Source of the DNA: Amycolatopsis circi
Lineage (GTDB): Bacteria; Actinomycetota; Actinomycetes; Mycobacteriales; Pseudonocardiaceae
Length of the DNA: 33,622 bases
Assembly (NCBI RefSeq): GCF_003385235.1
Contig: NZ_PQIA01000106.1
Location: 1-33,622 of the forward strand
Reading direction: 5' to 3'
How positions within the stretch are numbered: position 1 is the stretch's first letter; the number at the start of each line of letters is the position of its first letter. This document shows, piece by piece, positions 23,672-30,493 of this stretch. Under the pieces are notes generated by a model that made no database searches, was not told where the DNA came from, and saw nothing but the letters and a program-made list of their open reading frames with translations. The translations under genes and the position numbers were made by a program.

Positions 23672-23940
23672 ATGATCGGCGACCAGGACACCGTCGCCCA
23701 AGTGCGCAACCGGCTCCGCCGCGCGCAAGGCCAGCTCGCCGGCGTCATCTCGATGATCGACGAAGGACGCGACTGCAAGGACGTGGTCACTCGACTCGCC
23801 GCCGTATCCCGCGCTCTCGACCGGGCCGGGTTTAAAACATCGCCAGCGGCCTCCGCGAATGCGTCTCCGCCGACAGCGAAGGCGACAAAACCGCCATGAC
23901 CGAAGGCCAACTCGAGAAACTCTTCCTCACCCTCGCCTGA
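23672..23940 (+). pseudogene. Frameshifted CstR/CsoR-family repressor
   Basis: The frame from ATG 23672 reads as a normal DUF156 repressor (RNRLRRAQGQLAGVISMIDEGRDCKDVVTRL ..., Cys35). At GGGTTTAAAAC (23828-23838) it switches. Continuing one base back gives NIASGLRECVSADSEGDK and then TAMTEGQLEKLFLTLA to TGA 23938-23940, the normal family C-terminus. One missing A in the A-run explains it. In the restored protein Cys35 and Cys64 are 29 apart, as in family members. The residue four before Cys64 is Gly, not the copper-binding His. This favours a persulfide sensor (CstR-like) over a copper sensor. A sequencing error is possible. No sulfur-metabolism genes follow. Confidence 0.8.
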
Positions 23941-23944
23941 ACCG

Positions 23945-23963
23945 AGTGTCCACAGCGGACACT
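23945..23963. terminator. Small hairpin after the repressor gene
   Basis: AGTGTCC-ACAGC-GGACACT, perfect 7-bp arms, five bases after the restored stop codon. It could end the repressor transcript. Confidence 0.35.
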
Positions 23964-24043
23964 GAGCCGCGCGAACACCTCGGTCCCAACACGACGATGC
24001 GTGTCCTGGTCGAAAATGCCGTCATCGGCTGTGAGCTGGGAAT

Positions 24044-24781
24044 TCAGGCGGCTGGTAGATAGTCGTTGAGTAGTCCTGCAAGGCGTCGTGTGCGCTTGAT
24101 CCGGTCCGGCGGGGCGGGCAATGGGACCACGTTCGGGTCGTCATCGGGTGCTCGTAATCCAACGCCGCAGCCTTGGTGGCCGCGGGCGGCGTTGCAGTGG
24201 TCGACGTACGCCTCAAGCACGTGGCCGAGGTGGTTACGACCGGTGATAAGCAGCCGGTCGGTGCATTCGCGGCGGAGCGAGCAGATCCAGCGTCCGGCGA
24301 TCGCGTTCATCCGCGGTGCTTGCAGTGCGGCAAGCACCGTGTCGATGCCGATCGAGGCGAACGTCGCGTCGAAGGCCGCGGTGAATTTGGCCTCCCAGTC
24401 GCGGATCAGGTTGGTTAACCGGTGTCCGCTGTCTTCAAGATCTGTGGCGAGGTTGCGAGCCAGTCGGGTTGCCCAGGCTCCGGTCGGGCGGCCGGTGACG
24501 CCGAGCAGGCGGACCCGTCGGGTGCGATGCTCGATGACGAACGCTGCGTACAGGCGCTTGAGCGTGACGGTGTCAATGCGGAAGAAGTCGATCGCGAGAA
24601 GACCGTCGGCTTGGGCACGCAGGAACGCGCGCCACGCGTCTCCGCGGCCGGTGTGCGGCGGTATCCGGCGGCTGCGCAGGACCCGGCGGATGGTGCAGGC
24701 TGCGATGCAGTGCCCGAGCCGGCGCAGCCCGCCTTGGACGCGGACCACGCCCCAAAGCCGGAACTGTTCCGGCCCGTGTGG
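24044..24781 (-). pseudogene. Truncated DDE transposase/integrase remnant
   Basis: The minus-strand frame from 24781 to 24044 is an integrase-core transposase of the kind common in actinomycetes (IS481/IS3-like). It has WGVVRVQGGLRRLG, the usual WGYRRIQGEL helix, then LLAIDFFRIDTVTLKRLYAAF (first Asp) and LIRDWEAKFTAAFD (second Asp). Where the catalytic Glu is expected (AERW in relatives) it reads IAGRW, so Gly replaces Glu. The N-terminal domain is missing: the frame is closed at 24782-24784 by a TGA that is also the stop of the amidohydrolase gene. No terminal inverted repeats were found. It is inactive by two criteria. Confidence 0.8.
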
Positions 24782-26002
24782 TCAGATAGGCGCGCCTGCC
24801 TTGATGACGTGCTTCAGGCACTCTCTCGGTTTCGTCAGGACGGAGATGTCCTCCAGCGGATTGCCGTCGACGACCAGCAGGTCCGCGTGCGCGCCGACGG
24901 CGAGCGTGCCGATCTGGCCTTCCAAGCGCAGCAGCCGGGCGGCGGTGGTGGTGGCCGAACGGATGAGGTCCGCGTTGGGCTGAACCTGCGCGCGCAGGGT
25001 GAACTCGTCGAGCTGGTGGGCGTGCATGGGGCCGAGCAGATCGGAGCCGTAGACGAGGTTCACGCCTGCCCGGTGGGCCTTTTCCAGGGCGCCGAGCCCG
25101 GCTTCCCGTACGTCGTCGATCTTCCGGTAGGAGGCTTCGCCGAGTCCGTGCTGCCTGCCGACCTCGGCCAGCTGCTCGTAGGTGACGAGGGTGGGGACGA
25201 GGAACGCGTCGTGGGCTCGGAGCAGCTCAAGAGTCTCGTCGTCGAGGAGATTGCCGTGTTCGACGCAGCGGACGCCGGCGCGCAGCGCTCGGTTGATGCC
25301 GCGCGGATGGTAGGCGTGGACGGTGACGTAGCGGTTGTGGTTGTCGGCCTCGACGACCGCCGCACGGATTTCCTCGTCGGTGTACTGAACGGCGGACACC
25401 TCGTCGTGCGGGGAGGCGACGCCCCCGGAGAGCAGCATCTTCAAGTGCTGTGCGCCTTTCCGGAACTCGTCGCGCGCGGCCGTGCGCACGGCGTCGACGC
25501 CGTCGGCGATGCGGGCGAAGCCCGGCTCGTGCTGGCAGCACGGCATGCTGTCGTCGGACAGCGGACGAGCGTCGCCGTGACCGCCGGTCTGGGAGAGCGC
25601 TTTTCCGCCGAAGACAAGGCGCGGCCCAGGCATCAGGCCTTCGGCCAGAGCGCGGGCCATGCCGTGGTCGGCGCCGCCGACGTCGCGCACGGTGGTGAAG
25701 CCGCGCCGCAGCATGCGTCCGGCCTCTCGCAGGGCGCGGACCGCCGCGTAGCCGGGGGTCCAGGACGCGCGTTCGGCCGGGTCGATGCTGGTGACCAGGA
25801 CATGAACGTGGGCGTCGACGAGGCCGGGCAGCACGGTCGCGCCGCCGGCGTCGATTATGCGCACGTCGTCGGGGACGGCCGGGGCGCGGCCGGTGCCGGT
25901 GCCGATGATCCGTCCGTCGGCGACCTCGAGCCAGGAGGACTCGGCGAGTTCGCCTTGTTCGGGGTGGAGCAGGCGGGCTCCGGTGATGAGCAGGCGGGTC
26001 AT
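24782..26002 (-). CDS. Metal-dependent amidohydrolase (imidazolonepropionase/prolidase-like)
   Basis: A 406-residue enzyme whose ATG overlaps the transporter stop (ATGA). The amidohydrolase superfamily metal site is complete: His65 and His67 (DAHVHV), the bridging Lys188 (HLKMLLSGG), His229 (VHAYHP), His249 (VEHGNLL) and Asp321 (YGSDLLG). The small beta domain flanks it at both ends (LLITGARLLHP and GTLAVGAHADLLVVDGNPLED). Closest in style are the imidazolonepropionase-like hydrolases and Xaa-Pro dipeptidases that cleave amide bonds. No signal peptide is present, so it is cytoplasmic. Coupled to an importer, it probably hydrolyses an imported amide or an opened heterocycle; the substrate is unknown. 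Confidence 0.85.
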   Translation of the reverse strand: MTRLLITGARLLHPEQGELAESSWLEVADGRIIGTGTGRAPAVPDDVRIIDAGGATVLPGLVDAHVHVLVTSIDPAERASWTPGYAAVRALREAGRMLRRGFTTVRDVGGADHGMARALAEGLMPGPRLVFGGKALSQTGGHGDARPLSDDSMPCCQHEPGFARIADGVDAVRTAARDEFRKGAQHLKMLLSGGVASPHDEVSAVQYTDEEIRAAVVEADNHNRYVTVHAYHPRGINRALRAGVRCVEHGNLLDDETLELLRAHDAFLVPTLVTYEQLAEVGRQHGLGEASYRKIDDVREAGLGALEKAHRAGVNLVYGSDLLGPMHAHQLDEFTLRAQVQPNADLIRSATTTAARLLRLEGQIGTLAVGAHADLLVVDGNPLEDISVLTKPRECLKHVIKAGAPI

Positions 26003-27372
26003 GCGGGGGTTCCTTCCAGTTGTTCGAGGCTGCGTCCGGCGGTGTTCTCGCCGAACGCGACGATCACGGCCACGGCGACGGCGAGGGCTCCGACGAGGAT
26101 CAGGAAGACGTTGGCGAAGCCGAAGCTCCCGTACAGGTAGCCGATGGCGATGGGGGAGGCGATCGCGCCGATCCGGCCGACCGAGGAGGCCGCGCCCATG
26201 CCCGTGGCGCGGAAGGCGGTCGGGTACAGCTCGGCGGTGTAGGCGTAGTAGACGGCGGCCGAGCCGTTGGTGAAGGCGGCCAGGAAGGCCGAGCTGATCA
26301 GGAGGGCGGTCGGGCTGTTGGACAGAGCGACGCCGAGTGCGGAGAGCGTGGCTCCGGTGGCGTAGGCGGCGATGAGCCATTTCCGTTCGATGCGGTCGAT
26401 CAGGACGCTCGCCACGTAGTACCCGGGCAGCTGGGCCAGCGCGGCGACCAGTCCGAAGAGGAACGACTTGGTGATGGAGAAGCCCTTGGCGGCGACCAGC
26501 ATCGCGGGAAGCCAGCTGGCGAAGCCGTAGTTGACGCCGGTGATGATGAACCACAGGACCCACAGCACAAGGGTGGTGCGGGCCATCCGCCCTCGCCACA
26601 GGGCGGTCAGTCCGGCCGCTTTCTGCTGGGGCGCGGGACCAACCGGCGCGGGTGCCGGTGCCGCGTCCTGTGCCGCGACGCCTGACTCCCGCTCGAACTT
26701 TTCGATCACGGCCTCGGCTTCGGCGGTCCGGCCGCGCGCGATCAGGTAACGAGGCGACTCGGGCAGGTTTTTGCGCCACCACAGCAGAAGCAGGACCGGG
26801 GCGGCCGCGATGACCGCGGCGACGCGCCAGCCGGTCGCGGGATGCGGGGAGATCACGAGCGGCGCGACGACTCCGGCGAGGACGTAGCCGAAAGCGAGGA
26901 AGCCGACGGTCCTGGCGACGAAGCGGCCGCGGTGGCGCGCGGGCAGGAACTCCGAGATGTAGGGGGCGATCAGCGTCGTCTCCGCGCCGATGCCGACCCC
27001 GGACAGCGCCCGCCACACGAACAGCTCGGCCGTCCCGGACGAGGTGGCCATCAGCAGGCTGAACACGCAGAACACCAGCAGCGAGCACATCATCATCCGG
27101 CGGCGCCCGAACCGGTCGGCGATCACCCCCGCCAGCAGCGCGCCGACGAGGTAGCCGAAGAAGATCGAGGACAGCAGCCAGCCGGCGACGCCGGCGGGGA
27201 TGTGCCAGATCACGATGAGCGCGGAGAGCGCGTAGCCCATCAGCGCGCCGTCGAAGGAATCGAAGGTGTAGCCCAGTCCGCCCTGGAACATCAGCCTGCG
27301 GTGCGGCCGCCCGGGTTCCAGGCGGTCGAGTCTGTCCAGCAGGGCCGAGCGGGTGCGGTCGGTGGTCGTCAT
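25999..27372 (-). CDS. MFS transporter (organic/aromatic acid or sugar porter type)
   Basis: A 457-residue protein with ATG 27372 (GGAGG four bases upstream). Twelve membrane segments are arranged in two halves. Signatures are DRFGRRRMMM between helices 2 and 3, ALSGVGIGAETTLIAPYISEF, RGRFVART and PESPRYLIARGR before the long central loop, then TAELYPTAFRATGMG in the second half. These fit the proton symporters of the sugar porter/aromatic-acid group. It should import an organic anion for the co-transcribed amidohydrolase. It is transcribed from a clear promoter (27411-27439), divergent from the ABM/RpiR genes. Confidence 0.88.
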   Translation of the reverse strand: MTTTDRTRSALLDRLDRLEPGRPHRRLMFQGGLGYTFDSFDGALMGYALSALIVIWHIPAGVAGWLLSSIFFGYLVGALLAGVIADRFGRRRMMMCSLLVFCVFSLLMATSSGTAELFVWRALSGVGIGAETTLIAPYISEFLPARHRGRFVARTVGFLAFGYVLAGVVAPLVISPHPATGWRVAAVIAAAPVLLLLWWRKNLPESPRYLIARGRTAEAEAVIEKFERESGVAAQDAAPAPAPVGPAPQQKAAGLTALWRGRMARTTLVLWVLWFIITGVNYGFASWLPAMLVAAKGFSITKSFLFGLVAALAQLPGYYVASVLIDRIERKWLIAAYATGATLSALGVALSNSPTALLISSAFLAAFTNGSAAVYYAYTAELYPTAFRATGMGAASSVGRIGAIASPIAIGYLYGSFGFANVFLILVGALAVAVAVIVAFGENTAGRSLEQLEGTPA

Positions 27373-27410
27373 GGTGCCTCCAAGCAGGGCGGGGCAGGCG
27401 ATGACGCGCA

Positions 27411-27439
27411 ACACTAGGTTCAAATCAGGATCTGTGCAA
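27411..27439 (-). promoter_or_regulatory. Sigma-70-type promoter of transporter/amidohydrolase operon
   Basis: On the minus strand, -35 TTGCAC (27439-27434), a 17-base spacer and -10 TAGTGT (27416-27411). Predicted start near 27404, about 32 bases before ATG 27372. Confidence 0.5.
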
Positions 27440-27449
27440 CGATTGATGC

Positions 27450-27758
27450 ATGAAGACTTTGACGATGCTGACGCTGCGGCCCGCGGCCGGCCGGACCCAG
27501 GAGGTGCTCGCGTACTACCGCGAGCAGGGCGTTCTCGAAGCATCCGGTGCGCTGACCGCGCAGGTGCTGGTCGACGGCGACGATCCGGACACGGTGGTGG
27601 TCACCGCGCTATGGGCAGACCGGTCCGCGTACACGGCCTGGCAGAATTCCCCGAAGCGCCGGGAATTCAGCGCGGGCATGGCGGCCTTCTTCGACTCCGC
27701 GCACGGCGCGCACACCCGGGAATTCCAGGTGGCGCACGAAAGCAGCCCGCCCGCGTGA
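27450..27758 (+). CDS. ABM-domain (antibiotic biosynthesis monooxygenase-like) protein
   Basis: A 102-residue ferredoxin-like-fold protein. MKTLTMLTLRPAAGRTQEVLAYYREQ opens with the first strand and helix. VVVTALWADRSAYTAWQNSPKRREF is the conserved ABM strand-helix, and a helix with HGAHTREFQV closes it. ABM proteins are small cofactor-free monooxygenases or related dimeric enzymes acting on aromatic compounds. It is followed 28 bases later by the RpiR-type regulator on the same strand and is divergent from the MFS transporter. A role in processing the imported compound is plausible but not shown. Confidence 0.75.
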   Translation: MKTLTMLTLRPAAGRTQEVLAYYREQGVLEASGALTAQVLVDGDDPDTVVVTALWADRSAYTAWQNSPKRREFSAGMAAFFDSAHGAHTREFQVAHESSPPA

Positions 27759-27786
27759 CCCCGGGCCGAGCCGACGAGGAGGACGC

Positions 27787-28620
27787 GTGACGATCGAGGC
27801 CTGGCTTGCCGGGCGGGACGGCCGCGACGCGCTCGGGGCTCCTGCCGAGCGAGTGGTGCACGTCCTCGTCCGGACGCCGCAGTTCGCCTCGTACTCCTCG
27901 GCCCGCGAGGTCGCCGAGCGAGCGGGCGTCAACGTTTCCACAGTCGTGCGCACCGCGCAGCAGCTCGGCTTCGAGGGCTGGACCGACCTCCGCCAGGAAC
28001 TGCGCGCCTACTACCTCGACTCCATGGCCTCCGGCGACCTCGGCCCGGCCCAGTCCGCCGACGCCGCGGGAAGGACGCTCCGCCAGGACGCGGCCAACAT
28101 CGCCGCGCTCAACACCGAAGAGAACCTCCAGGCGATCCGGGCCACCGCCGCCGCCGTGAAATCCGCGCGCCGCACCGTAGTCGTCGGTTCCGGCAGCGGC
28201 GGCGGACCCGCCCATGTCCTGGGCCACCTCGGCGCGATCATGGGCTACGACATCCAGCTCGCCCTCGGTTCCGCTACCGCGCAGGCCATTCAGGTTTCCC
28301 GGCTGGAGCAGGGCGACTGCCTGATCGTTTTCAACGTCTGGCGCCTCACGCGTGCCCTGCGCGGCCTGACCCGGATGGGCCGCGAACGCGGTGCCACCGT
28401 CTGCGTCCTCACCGACCTGAAGTCGTCACCTCTGGCCAAAGACGCCGAGCACTTGATCGTCACGCCGATTGAGGGCGTCCACGGCACCGCCTCACTCACC
28501 GCCATGGTCTCCGCCACGCAGGCGATCCTCGGCGAACTCACCGACGCCGACACCGGCCGAGCCTCCGGTCAGGTCCAGCAGGCATGGAACACCCTCGACC
28601 TCATGGACGACCAGCCCTAG
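27787..28620 (+). CDS. RpiR/MurR-family transcriptional regulator (HTH-SIS)
   Basis: A 277-residue protein starting at GTG 27787 after GAGGAGGA. The N-terminal HTH_6 domain (about 1-77) has YSSAREVAERAGVNVSTVVRTAQQLGFEGWTDLR, the RpiR helix-turn-helix. The C-terminal SIS domain (about 120-255) has VVVGSGSGGGPAHVLGHLGAIMGYDIQLA and GDCLIVFNVWRLTRALRGLTRMG, the sugar-phosphate-binding fold. RpiR regulators respond to phosphosugars or related ligands. It probably controls the neighbouring transporter/amidohydrolase and ABM genes. No clear palindrome was found in the divergent region. Confidence 0.88.
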   Translation: MTIEAWLAGRDGRDALGAPAERVVHVLVRTPQFASYSSAREVAERAGVNVSTVVRTAQQLGFEGWTDLRQELRAYYLDSMASGDLGPAQSADAAGRTLRQDAANIAALNTEENLQAIRATAAAVKSARRTVVVGSGSGGGPAHVLGHLGAIMGYDIQLALGSATAQAIQVSRLEQGDCLIVFNVWRLTRALRGLTRMGRERGATVCVLTDLKSSPLAKDAEHLIVTPIEGVHGTASLTAMVSATQAILGELTDADTGRASGQVQQAWNTLDLMDDQP

Positions 28621-28993
28621 CCCGGCGCGAACCGAGAAACCGACACCCGATCCACCCTGCCGCCGCGGCCGCGTTGGCGACCCGCGGTACCGACTGCGAG
28701 CGCCGTATACGCCTGGCGAGCCGGGCCGGTTGTACCGCATGCCGGCTTGCCGGACGCTCGGCGTTCAGGTTGACCGCGAGGACGAACTCGCCCCTCGGAC
28801 GCGGCGAACAGCGATCGCGCGCACAAGCCGCCAGCCAGCCAACGGTTCCGCGCCCCCGCTCCCAAGCTTTCCAGCCTTCGGCCGCGCTCCAGGAACTCGA
28901 CGGTCGCCTCCAAGCACCAGCGGCCACTTCCGACCCGCTCAATGGCGAGCAACCCACACCCCATTCCGGTGCCCGTCAGGCCGGCGCACCCTC

Positions 28994-29023
28994 TTGACGT
29001 GACCGGCCGCACAGTGCTTAAGT
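28994..29023 (+). promoter_or_regulatory. Promoter of the molybdenum hydroxylase operon
   Basis: -35 TTGACG (28994-28999), an 18-base spacer and -10-like TTAAGT (29018-29023) preceded by TGC. Start predicted near 29030, giving a leader of about 120 bases. Confidence 0.45.
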
Positions 29024-29028
29024 GCAGT

Positions 29029-29046
29029 GCATCCACAAGTGGATAC
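29029..29046. promoter_or_regulatory. Palindromic operator over the predicted start site
   Basis: ATCCAC-AA-GTGGAT (29031-29044) is perfect and extends outward as TGnATCCAC ... GTGGATnCA. A wider nested pair, TTAAGTG (29018-29024) and CACTTAT (29046-29052), brackets it. The pattern resembles GntR/FadR-type sites. Its position at +1 implies repression. Confidence 0.55.
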
Positions 29047-29150
29047 ACTTATGAGTCCCATGCGGACCGCATCACCACCGGGAGCGGCTCGAACGCGTCG
29101 TCCGGCACGGCGGGCGCGGTCCATGCCGCATCGATCTCCCGGGAGGGATC

Positions 29151-30014
29151 ATGAAACCGCCGCCGCTGTCGTATCGCTCGCCGCGGACTGTCGACGACGC
29201 GCTGGATCTGCTGGCCGAGCACGGCGAGGACATGGCGGTCCTGGCCGGCGGGCAGAGTCTCGTGCCGCTGCTGAACATGCGGTTCGCCCGGCCCGCGTTC
29301 CTGCTTGACGTCAACGGGATCGACGAGCTGGACCGGATCTCGATCAGCGACGATGCCGTCACGCTGGGAGCCACCGTCCGGCTCGCCGCGGTCGAGCGCG
29401 ACGCACGGCTGGCGGAGGCGCTGCCGGTGCTGGGGGCGGCCGCCGGTTATGTCGCGCATCCGCAGATCCGGAATCGCACCACTGTCGGCGGCACGCTCTG
29501 CCACGCCGATCCGGCCGCTGAATTCCCGACGGTCGCGGTGGGGCTCGGCGCGCGACTGCACCTGGTCTCCCGCGCCCGCGGCGCGCGCGTCGTAGCGGCC
29601 GAGGACTTTTTCGAGTCGGTGTTCATGACCAGCAAAGAGCCGGACGAGCTTCTGGTTTCCGTCGACTTTCCCCGGCTGCCGGGGTATCGGATCGGCTACG
29701 CGGAGATCGCGCGGCGGCACGGGGACTTTCCGTTCGCCGGGCTGTTCCTGGCTGTACGGACGGAAAACGAGGTCGTCACCGCGGCGCGGGCGTCGGCGGC
29801 GGGCGTAGCCGACCGTCCGGTCCGGCTGCCGGGATGCGAGACAGCGCTGATCGGGAGCCCGTTGTCCGGCCCGGCGATCGAGCAGGCGGCGGAGGCCGCG
29901 TCGGCCGAGATCGATCCGCCGTCGGACAACCACGGCTCCGCGGCATTCCGCCGGGGCCTGATTCGCACCCTTGTCCGGCGGCAGGCCGGGCAACTCCAGG
30001 AGGTGGCCGCATGA
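29151..30014 (+). CDS. Molybdenum hydroxylase FAD-binding subunit (CoxM/CutM-like)
   Basis: A 287-residue protein. The FAD-binding motifs are AGGQS (32-36, in LAGGQSLVPLLNMR) and TVGGTLCHADPAAE (111-124). The C-terminal CO_deh_flav_C domain includes GYAEIARRHGDFPFAGLFLA. This is the medium subunit that carries electrons from the 2Fe-2S clusters to the external acceptor. First gene of a four-gene operon under a repressible promoter. The stop overlaps the next ATG (ATGA, 30011-30014). It could belong to a CO, xanthine, aldehyde or N-heterocycle hydroxylase; the large subunit decides against form I CO dehydrogenase. Confidence 0.92.
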   Translation: MKPPPLSYRSPRTVDDALDLLAEHGEDMAVLAGGQSLVPLLNMRFARPAFLLDVNGIDELDRISISDDAVTLGATVRLAAVERDARLAEALPVLGAAAGYVAHPQIRNRTTVGGTLCHADPAAEFPTVAVGLGARLHLVSRARGARVVAAEDFFESVFMTSKEPDELLVSVDFPRLPGYRIGYAEIARRHGDFPFAGLFLAVRTENEVVTAARASAAGVADRPVRLPGCETALIGSPLSGPAIEQAAEAASAEIDPPSDNHGSAAFRRGLIRTLVRRQAGQLQEVAA

Positions 30015-30493
30015 GCGAGGAAACCCGCACCGTGACCGCGGTGGTCAACGGTGCCGAGACCACCGCCGAAGTGCCGGTGCGCACGCTGCTCAGCGACTTC
30101 CTGCGGCACGATCTCGGCCTCACCGGCACGCATGTCGGCTGCGAACAGGGCGTCTGCGGGGCCTGCACGGTGCTGGTGGACGGCGAGCCGATCCGGGCGT
30201 GCCTGATGTTCGCGGTCCAGGCTGCGGGACGGCAGGTCGAGACCGTCGAATCGCTTGCTCAGGGCGGAGAGCTGTCGTCGTTCCAGCAAGCGATGAAAGA
30301 CGAACACGGCCTGCAGTGCGGGTTCTGCACCCCGGGAATCCTGATGAGCGTGACCGCCGCCGAACGGCACGGGAAGGCCGTCGAGGAAACCGAAACCGAG
30401 GTGCTCGGCGGACATGTCTGCCGGTGCACCGGATACGTCGGGATCCGCTCGGCGATCCGCCGCTGCTGGAGCGAAGGAGCGACGCGCGCATGA
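30011..30493 (+). CDS. Molybdenum hydroxylase 2Fe-2S subunit (CoxS/CutS-like)
   Basis: A 160-residue protein with both iron-sulfur domains. The plant-type cluster has Cys44, Cys49, Cys52 (GCEQGVCGACTV) and Cys64 (RACLM). The C-terminal four-helix cluster has Cys103 and Cys106 (QCGFCTPG) and Cys137 and Cys139 (CRCTGY). All eight ligands are present and length is typical. It relays electrons from the molybdenum centre to the FAD subunit. It overlaps both neighbours by four bases. Confidence 0.95.
   Translation: MSEETRTVTAVVNGAETTAEVPVRTLLSDFLRHDLGLTGTHVGCEQGVCGACTVLVDGEPIRACLMFAVQAAGRQVETVESLAQGGELSSFQQAMKDEHGLQCGFCTPGILMSVTAAERHGKAVEETETEVLGGHVCRCTGYVGIRSAIRRCWSEGATRA

Larger units (their letters stand above)
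28621..29150. other. Upstream region of the molybdenum hydroxylase operon
   Basis: No gene is supported in the first 370 bases; open frames there are Arg/Pro/Ser-rich and start-less. The last 160 bases hold the operon promoter and operator. Confidence 0.6.

Noticed and set aside
23828..23838. Programmed ribosomal frameshifting at GGGTTTAAAAC
   Set aside because: The required shift is -1, but the zero-frame codons (GGG TTT AAA ACA) do not form an X-XXY-YYZ slippery site and no downstream stem is evident; a base deletion is simpler.
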